Assembly (NCBI RefSeq): GCF_007827275.1
Contig: NZ_VISE01000001.1
Coordinates: 930,001-994,000, forward strand
From: Gillisia sp. Hel_I_86
GTDB taxonomy: Bacteria > Bacteroidota > Bacteroidia > Flavobacteriales > Flavobacteriaceae
DNA: 64,000 nucleotides
Direction of reading: 5' to 3'
In this document: positions 58,579-64,000 of the stretch, piece after piece
How the letters are laid out: each line of letters opens with the position of its first letter
Position numbering within the stretch: the first letter of the stretch is position 1
Notes under the pieces: generated by a model
The model's input: the letters and a program-made list of their open reading frames with translations, nothing else
Told to the model about the DNA's origin: nothing
Database searches by the model: none
Position numbers and translations under genes: made by a program

Positions 58579-59904
58579 CTATAGTTCCAATGCTCTTTTC
58601 ACATCGTTATCCATCAATAATTCTTCCGGACTCTCTAAAGCTTCTTTAACAGCAACCAAGAAACCAACAGACTCTCTTCCATCAATCACCCTGTGATCGT
58701 AAGAAAGCGCAACAAACATGACAGGTCTAATTTCCACGTGACCATCTATTGCCACTGGTCTTTCCACAATGTTGTGCATTCCCAAAATCCCGCTTTGAGG
58801 TGGATTTATAATTGGCGTAGATAACATGGATCCAAAAACACCACCATTGGAAATAGTAAAGGTTCCACCCGTCATTTCATCCACAGTGATCTTACCATCC
58901 CTAGCGCGAATTGCAAGACGCTTCACTTCCTCTTCTACTCCCCTAAAACCAAGGTTTTCTACATTGCGCATTACAGGAACCATTAATCCTTTAGGACCGG
59001 ATACTGCAATACTGATGTCTTTGTAATCGTATTTTATTTGGTAATCTCCATCTAACATAGAGTTTACGTCTGGATATAATTCCAGGGCACGAACAACGGC
59101 AAGGGTAAAGAAGGACATAAATCCTAAGCCTACTCCATGCTTCTCCTTGAATTCTTCTTTGTATTGTTTACGTAACGAGAAAATAGCCGACATATCTACC
59201 TCATTAAAAGTAGTAAGCATGGCTGTTTCATTTTTAGCTTTCACCAAACGTTCCGCCACTTTACGACGTAACATGGACATTTTTTTACGCTCTTCTCCTC
59301 TTTTCCCAGTTCCCGGAGTTCCCATAGAAGCTTTTGCTTGTACAGCATCTTCTTTGGTGATTCTTCCATCACGTCCAGATCCAGAAACAGATTTAGAATC
59401 TATTCCCTTTTCATCCAAAATCTTCTTGGCAGAAGGGGACGGGGTTCCGGTAGCATACGTTTTATCTTGTTGCTGAGATGGAGTTGAAGGTTTGGAAGGA
59501 GTTTGGGTTAAGGCTTCCTCTTTCTCGCTATTAGCTTTTGTGGGCGCTTCTTCTCTTTGTTCTTTTACTTCCTTTTCTGCAGATTCATCTTTTGAATCAT
59601 CTTGAGGTTCCTCTTTAGCTTCATCATTGCGTTTGGCTTCCTTTTTATCACCACCCCCTGGTTTTGGGGCATCTGTATCTATAAGGCACACCACTGCACC
59701 AACAGCAACGGCATCGCCTTCTTCCGCTTTCAGGGTAATTATTCCGCTTGCCTCAGCAGGAAGTTCTAAGGTTGCCTTATCGCTATCTACTTCAGCAATA
59801 GGCTGGTCTTTTTCAACATAATCTCCATCTTCTACCAGCCATTGAGCTATTTCAACCTCTGTAATAGATTCTCCCGGAGAAGGAACTTTCATTTCTAAAG
59901 CCAT
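58579..59904 (-). CDS. sucB: 2-oxoglutarate dehydrogenase E2, dihydrolipoyllysine succinyltransferase
   Basis: The 441-residue E2 protein has one lipoyl domain (about 1-75, lipoylated Lys in [11 protein letters not shown]), a long charged, proline/glutamate-rich linker (about 80-150), a peripheral-subunit-binding domain ([20 protein letters not shown]) and the catalytic domain ending with [16 protein letters not shown] (His and Asp catalytic pair). The lipoyl and catalytic forms match the OdhB/SucB type. sucA lies 69 bp upstream on the same strand. The E3 gene is not in view. Confidence 0.96.
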   Translation of the reverse strand: MALEMKVPSPGESITEVEIAQWLVEDGDYVEKDQPIAEVDSDKATLELPAEASGIITLKAEEGDAVAVGAVVCLIDTDAPKPGGGDKKEAKRNDEAKEEPQDDSKDESAEKEVKEQREEAPTKANSEKEEALTQTPSKPSTPSQQQDKTYATGTPSPSAKKILDEKGIDSKSVSGSGRDGRITKEDAVQAKASMGTPGTGKRGEERKKMSMLRRKVAERLVKAKNETAMLTTFNEVDMSAIFSLRKQYKEEFKEKHGVGLGFMSFFTLAVVRALELYPDVNSMLDGDYQIKYDYKDISIAVSGPKGLMVPVMRNVENLGFRGVEEEVKRLAIRARDGKITVDEMTGGTFTISNGGVFGSMLSTPIINPPQSGILGMHNIVERPVAIDGHVEIRPVMFVALSYDHRVIDGRESVGFLVAVKEALESPEELLMDNDVKRALEL

Positions 59905-59973
59905 GATCTTTTGTTTTATTTTTTTAAAACTTACTTATTACTAAGAAAGGGTGTTAAATTTATTGGTATTTGA

Positions 59974-62751
59974 TTACACCATTGTTTTATCAAATACGCT
60001 TTCAATTACTTTTTCGTGTCGTTTTTTAAACCTTACTGAACTACCGGCTGCCGGAGATCCGTAGAACTTTCTACTGCAAACCCTAAAGCTTTTTGCTGCA
60101 TCAAAATGCAACAATAAATAACTATATGCCCCCATATTTCTTGGTTCTTCCTGGGCCCAGACAATATCATCGGCATTCTTATATTTAGCCATTACTTCAT
60201 TTATCCTTTTTTCAGGTAAAGGGAATAATTGCTCTACACGAACCAGCGCGATATCCTCCCTCTTGTTATCTTCTTGATGCCTTAAAAGGTCGTAGTAGAA
60301 TTTACCGGTACAAAATACCAAAGATTTTACTTTATCAACCTTGGCTGTAGCATCGTCTATCACTGTTTGGAAAGTACCACTTGCAAATTCTTCTTTGGTG
60401 GACAACACTTTTGGATGCCTAAGCAAACTCTTTGGGGTAAATACTATTAGAGGTTTTCTGTAATTCACTTTCATTTGCCTCCTCAACAAATGGTACATAT
60501 TTGCAGGAGTCGTTACGTCGGCAACAAACATATTATCTGTAGCACAAAGTTGTAAAAAACGTTCCATTCTTCCTGAAGAATGTTCTGCTCCTTGACCTTC
60601 ATATCCATGCGGCAGTAACATTACCAAGCCATTTTGTAATTTCCACTTATCTTCTGCGGCAGAAATATACTGATCTATCATGATTTGTGCACCATTCACA
60701 AAATCCCCAAACTGGGCTTCCCAAATGGTGAGTGTATCTGGACTCGCCATGGCGTACCCATAATCGAATCCTACCACACCATATTCTGACAATAAGGAAT
60801 TGTAAATACTAAAATCCCCTTTTCTGTCTGGAATATTATTGTGCAGAATGATCTCCTCTTCACTTTCTTCGACTTTAACCACTGCGTGACGGTGAGAAAA
60901 AGTGCCTCTTTCTATATCTTGCCCACTCATTCGTACGCTATATCCTTCGGTCATCAAAGTTCCATAAGCAAGCAGTTCTGCCATGGCCCAATCCAATTGA
61001 TTGGTTTCAAAATACATTTTTTCACGAGCCTCTATAAGCTTTGCGATCTTTCTAAGGAATTTCTTGTCCTCTGGAAGTTTCGTGATTATTTTAGCAACCT
61101 TATCGAGTATCTTTATATCTATAGTAGTATCTACAGGAGCCATCATCGTGTCTTCCTGCACATTCTCGAATCCCTCCCATTCATCTTGCATGAAAGGGGT
61201 GATCCTTGTAGTGTCTTCTTTACGGGAATCTACTAGTTCTTCTTCTAAATTTGCTTTATATTCTTCTTCTAGTTTCTTTACATGACCCTCTTCAATTACC
61301 CCACTTTTGATCAATTTTTCAGCATAAATATCCCGTGGGTTTTGGTGCTTTGCAATTGCTTTATATAATTTAGGCTGAGTAAATCTTGGCTCATCTCCTT
61401 CATTATGCCCATATTTTCTATATCCCAATAGATCTATAAAGACATCCCTTTTGAATTGCATTCTAAAATCTAAAGCAAATAAAATTGCATGCACAACCGC
61501 TTCTGCATCATCGGCATTTACGTGAAGTACAGGTGAAAGGGTCGCTTTTCCCACATCTGTACAATAAGTAGAAGAACGTCCATCTAAATAATTGGTAGTA
61601 AATCCAATTTGATTGTTCACAACAATATGAATAGTTCCACCAGTTTTGTAGCCTTCCAATTGCGCCATCTGCACCAGCTCGTATACCAAACCTTGGCCTG
61701 CAATTGCTGCATCCCCATGTACAATTATGGGTAAAACCTTAGAAAAATCGTCTTTAAAATGCCTATCCTGTTTTGCTCTGGAAATTCCTTCTACAACCGC
61801 CCCTACGGTCTCTAAGTGAGATGGGTTGGGAGCAATGTTTATGTTTATCCCGTTACCACTTTCAGTAGTCCTACAACTGGTCCAGCCCAAATGATATTTT
61901 ACATCTCCATCAAAAATATCTTGTTCGTAATCCTTGCCATCAAATTCACTAAAGATGTCTTTTGCACTTTTCCCGAAGATATTGGTAAGTGTATTCAATC
62001 TTCCCCGGTGAGCCATTCCCATTACAAAATCTTTTACACCAAGACTTGCAGCTTTTTCTATAAGGATATCCAATGCTGGAATTAAACTCTCGTTCCCTTC
62101 TAAAGAAAATCTTTTTTGCCCCACATATTTGGTATGCAAAAAGCTTTCAAAAGAAACAGCCTTATTTAATTTGGCAAGGATATTCTTTTTTTCGGCGTCA
62201 TTAAAATTAGGCTGATTATCGTTGATATTAAGTTTTTTCTGAATCCAATCGATCTCCTCAGGCTTTCGGATATACATATATTCCACTCCGATAGATTGGC
62301 AATAAATCGTTTCCAAATGCCCAACGATATCTTTTAGCGTTGTGGTCCCAATTCCTATAATTTCCCCTGCACTAAATGTTTTCTCTAGATCTTCTGAAGT
62401 CAATCCGAAATTCTCTAACGCTAAAGTAGGTACATATTGCCTACGTTCCCTTACTGGATTTGTTCTAGTAAACAAATGCCCTCGAGTTCTATAACCGTCT
62501 ATTAATCGGATTACCTGAAACTCTTTTCTTATATTTTCCGGGACTTCGGCTAGCGCGAACTCTTGTGGTGCAACACCATTTTCCTGATGTGCTTCTTGAG
62601 AAAGTTTTCCATCTTGCTCCATTCCAAAGTCGAAACCTTGAAAGAAAGCTCTCCAACTAGGTTCTACGCTATCTGGATTTTGTAAATACTGATCGTAAAG
62701 ATTTGCGAAGTAAGCTGTAGGTGCAGCGTTTAGAAATGAAAATTTGTCCAT
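59974..62751 (-). CDS. sucA: 2-oxoglutarate dehydrogenase E1 component
   Basis: The 925-residue thiamine-diphosphate enzyme decarboxylates 2-oxoglutarate in the TCA cycle. The N-terminal FLNAAPTAYFANLYDQYLQ element is the E1o-specific E2-binding region. GMAHRGRLNTL and HGDAAIAGQGLVYE with QIGFTTN form the ThDP-Mg site, and HGYEGQGAEHSSGRMERFLQ is the conserved substrate-side block of E1o. Length matches the family. It is first in an operon with sucB. Confidence 0.97.
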   Translation of the reverse strand: MDKFSFLNAAPTAYFANLYDQYLQNPDSVEPSWRAFFQGFDFGMEQDGKLSQEAHQENGVAPQEFALAEVPENIRKEFQVIRLIDGYRTRGHLFTRTNPVRERRQYVPTLALENFGLTSEDLEKTFSAGEIIGIGTTTLKDIVGHLETIYCQSIGVEYMYIRKPEEIDWIQKKLNINDNQPNFNDAEKKNILAKLNKAVSFESFLHTKYVGQKRFSLEGNESLIPALDILIEKAASLGVKDFVMGMAHRGRLNTLTNIFGKSAKDIFSEFDGKDYEQDIFDGDVKYHLGWTSCRTTESGNGININIAPNPSHLETVGAVVEGISRAKQDRHFKDDFSKVLPIIVHGDAAIAGQGLVYELVQMAQLEGYKTGGTIHIVVNNQIGFTTNYLDGRSSTYCTDVGKATLSPVLHVNADDAEAVVHAILFALDFRMQFKRDVFIDLLGYRKYGHNEGDEPRFTQPKLYKAIAKHQNPRDIYAEKLIKSGVIEEGHVKKLEEEYKANLEEELVDSRKEDTTRITPFMQDEWEGFENVQEDTMMAPVDTTIDIKILDKVAKIITKLPEDKKFLRKIAKLIEAREKMYFETNQLDWAMAELLAYGTLMTEGYSVRMSGQDIERGTFSHRHAVVKVEESEEEIILHNNIPDRKGDFSIYNSLLSEYGVVGFDYGYAMASPDTLTIWEAQFGDFVNGAQIMIDQYISAAEDKWKLQNGLVMLLPHGYEGQGAEHSSGRMERFLQLCATDNMFVADVTTPANMYHLLRRQMKVNYRKPLIVFTPKSLLRHPKVLSTKEEFASGTFQTVIDDATAKVDKVKSLVFCTGKFYYDLLRHQEDNKREDIALVRVEQLFPLPEKRINEVMAKYKNADDIVWAQEEPRNMGAYSYLLLHFDAAKSFRVCSRKFYGSPAAGSSVRFKKRHEKVIESVFDKTMV

Positions 62752-62861
62752 AGGTGGAAACTAATGTTTCTTTTATATTAAACAAAGCGAAAATACAAAT
62801 TTTAGAATTTATAGCTTATAGAAATCCTTATATTTATCCCTCATCTTATAAGAAATTTAAC

Positions 62862-63410
62862 ATGTTTAAAAAAAAACTGCTCCTTAATTATTTAGCCTTT
62901 TATTGTCTTTTTACCGGTCTTCTTGGTGTTAATAACCTTTTAGCACAAGAAAATGGAGCTGCACAATATTTGGAGAATGATTTTTGGGATTCGGTTAGGT
63001 TTGGCGGTAGCTTGGGATTGAGTTTTGGCAACAAGCAATTTACAGGAATCATTGCTCCATCGGCAGTTTACGATTTTAATGAAATTGTTTCGGCAGGAGT
63101 AGGATTGAATGCAGCATACGCCAAACAAGGCCAATCCAAGGCAACCAGCCTTGGGGGAAGTGTCTTGGCGCTAATAAGGCCTCTTAGGTTTATTCAACTT
63201 TCAGCAGAATTCCAGGAATTGAATATTCACAGGAAATATGAACTGATTGGCTTGGACTTAGAAGAGAGATATTGGGTGCCCGCGCTTTGGGCAGGAATTG
63301 GGTACAACACAGGAAATGTTGTCGCCGGCGTACGCTATGATCTTTTGTACGATGAAAACAAAAGCTTCTATAGCAATGCTTTTATGCCATTTGTTAGTGT
63401 ATATTTTTAA
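62862..63410 (+). CDS. Outer-membrane beta-barrel protein
   Basis: The 182-residue protein has a signal peptide (MFKKKLLLNYLAFYCLFTGL, cut near LLAQ), and strands with Gly/aromatic alternation (FGGSLGLSFGNKQFTGII, AGVGLNAAYAKQG, AGVRYDLLYDENKS) ending in FMPFVSVYF, a normal barrel end. ATG 62862 is better than an in-frame ATG at 62754 because the signal peptide begins there. It is divergent from sucA and its stop overlaps by 4 bp the convergent polyprenyl synthetase gene. Function unknown. Confidence 0.82.
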   Translation: MFKKKLLLNYLAFYCLFTGLLGVNNLLAQENGAAQYLENDFWDSVRFGGSLGLSFGNKQFTGIIAPSAVYDFNEIVSAGVGLNAAYAKQGQSKATSLGGSVLALIRPLRFIQLSAEFQELNIHRKYELIGLDLEERYWVPALWAGIGYNTGNVVAGVRYDLLYDENKSFYSNAFMPFVSVYF

Positions 63411-64000
63411 ACCTCACGCTCCATTAGGGAAGAGCCAAACTGCCTTAACAATGCTTTTTTGTTCTTTGGCAAATCCATTTTATCTAGAATCCCAAAGGCT
63501 TGGTTTGTATATTTTGAGATTTCTTTTCTCGTAAGTTCTGCAGCACCACTTTCTTCAAAAATAATTTTTACAGCCTCTATCTTTCCACTGGCATCCATAG
63601 GATTAATGGAGTAAAGATCTTCTAGGTTATTAACATCTAATTTTCCCGAGTGCTCTAATGCCTTTAGGTACAAAAATGTCTTTTTGTTTTCTATAATATC
63701 CCCCCCCGGTTGTTTTCCAAAAGTTTCTGGATCTCCAAAGGCATCCAAGTAATCGTCTTGTAACTGGAATGCAATGCCCAACAATCTACCGTATTGATAT
63801 ACCGCTTTTTTGCACTCTTCAGTAGTTTCGGCTATGATAGCGCCCATTTGCAAGGAAGCGCCCACCAAAACAGCCGTCTTATATTCTATCATTTTAAGAT
63901 AATCCTCAATCTCTACATCATCCCTACTCTCAAAATCTATATCGTATTGCTGCCCTTCACAAACCTGGATTGCCGTTTGTGTAAACAATTGCGCCAGTTC
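63407..64000 (-). CDS. Polyprenyl diphosphate synthase, C-terminal part (runs off the right edge)
   Basis: 197 codons are in the window; the frame stays open to the right edge, so the start and first Asp-rich motif are missing. The visible part has the EGQQYDIDFE segment, YKTAVLVGASLQMGAI, and the second Asp-rich motif QLQDDYLDAFGD followed by GKQPGGDIIENKKTFLY, typical of trans-isoprenyl diphosphate synthases (IspA/GGPP synthase group). It makes C15-C20 or longer isoprenoid precursors; chain length cannot be set without the N-terminal part. Confidence 0.93.
   Translation of the reverse strand, partial: ELAQLFTQTAIQVCEGQQYDIDFESRDDVEIEDYLKMIEYKTAVLVGASLQMGAIIAETTEECKKAVYQYGRLLGIAFQLQDDYLDAFGDPETFGKQPGGDIIENKKTFLYLKALEHSGKLDVNNLEDLYSINPMDASGKIEAVKIIFEESGAAELTRKEISKYTNQAFGILDKMDLPKNKKALLRQFGSSLMEREV

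Overview
The window is AT-rich chromosomal DNA from a member of the Bacteroidota, most likely a marine Flavobacteriaceae of the Gramella/Salegentibacter type. That placement is inferred from a SusC/SusD pair with a Y_Y_Y-propeller/LuxR regulator, type IX secretion (T9SS) C-terminal sorting domains, DUF4296, DUF4271 and DUF5686 proteins, an ExbB-ExbD-ExbD module, and many TAnnTTTG (-7) promoter boxes close to start codons. There is no prophage, plasmid backbone, CRISPR array or recognisable defence island.

Layout. 1-6.4 kb (minus): the start of a SusD-like lipoprotein, a SusC receptor and a sensor-regulator, forming a nutrient-uptake locus. 6.5-11.1 kb (minus): a redox/Fe-S operon (Mrp ATPase, Nfu scaffold, FNR-type reductase, 2Fe-2S ferredoxin), then an alkyltransferase-like protein, a LysE exporter and trmB. 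11.6-19 kb: a glycosyltransferase overlapping tail to tail with a PhoR/PhoB-like two-component system; divergent from that system are a beta-helix lipoprotein and a TonB-dependent receptor. The shared intergenic region carries 11-bp-spaced direct repeats on both sides of a 13-bp palindrome. 19-21.1 kb: a decayed mosaic of gene fragments with an IS1595-family insertion. 21.2-30.1 kb: a T9SS-tail-only protein, a LuxE-like protein, tyrS, an epimerase, a DUF4296 lipoprotein, dihydroorotase, a dolichol-phosphate-mannose-synthase-like glycosyltransferase, DUF4271 and hemD. 30.1-33.7 kb: two small lipoproteins with the same NAMPCDGDC tail, a zinc-metallopeptidase lipoprotein split by an in-frame TAG, and a divergent lipocalin-like lipoprotein. 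34.3-41 kb: pckA, DUF423, a saccharopine-dehydrogenase-like gene with an Lrp regulator, a zinc peptidase, pyrH and frr. 41-51.5 kb: DUF5686, an MMPL transporter, asnS, an RluA-type pseudouridine synthase, rpoN and a PAP2-like membrane protein. 51.4-58.5 kb: a beta-barrel protein, the ExbB/ExbD operon, tRNA-Ser, L-asparaginase, an acyltransferase, TatD, a retropepsin-like protein and a 37-codon membrane peptide. 58.5-64 kb: sucB, sucA, a beta-barrel protein and the C-terminal part of a polyprenyl synthetase.

Beyond the genes, the most distinctive content is in the larger intergenic gaps, which hold several families of dispersed repeats. The best candidate for something undescribed is a roughly 250-bp element present twice (about 33.87-34.12 kb and 47.88-48.14 kb). 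Its three potential hairpins persist between copies through G-U wobble changes, and the third is followed by a T-tract, so it looks like an RNA-coding or RNA-like mobile repeat. Others are a 51-bp element bounded by CGTCA/TGACG (five copies), a two-hairpin element found just upstream of three plus-strand genes, and a roughly 240-bp composite repeat present in opposite orientations at 11.2 and 24.6 kb.
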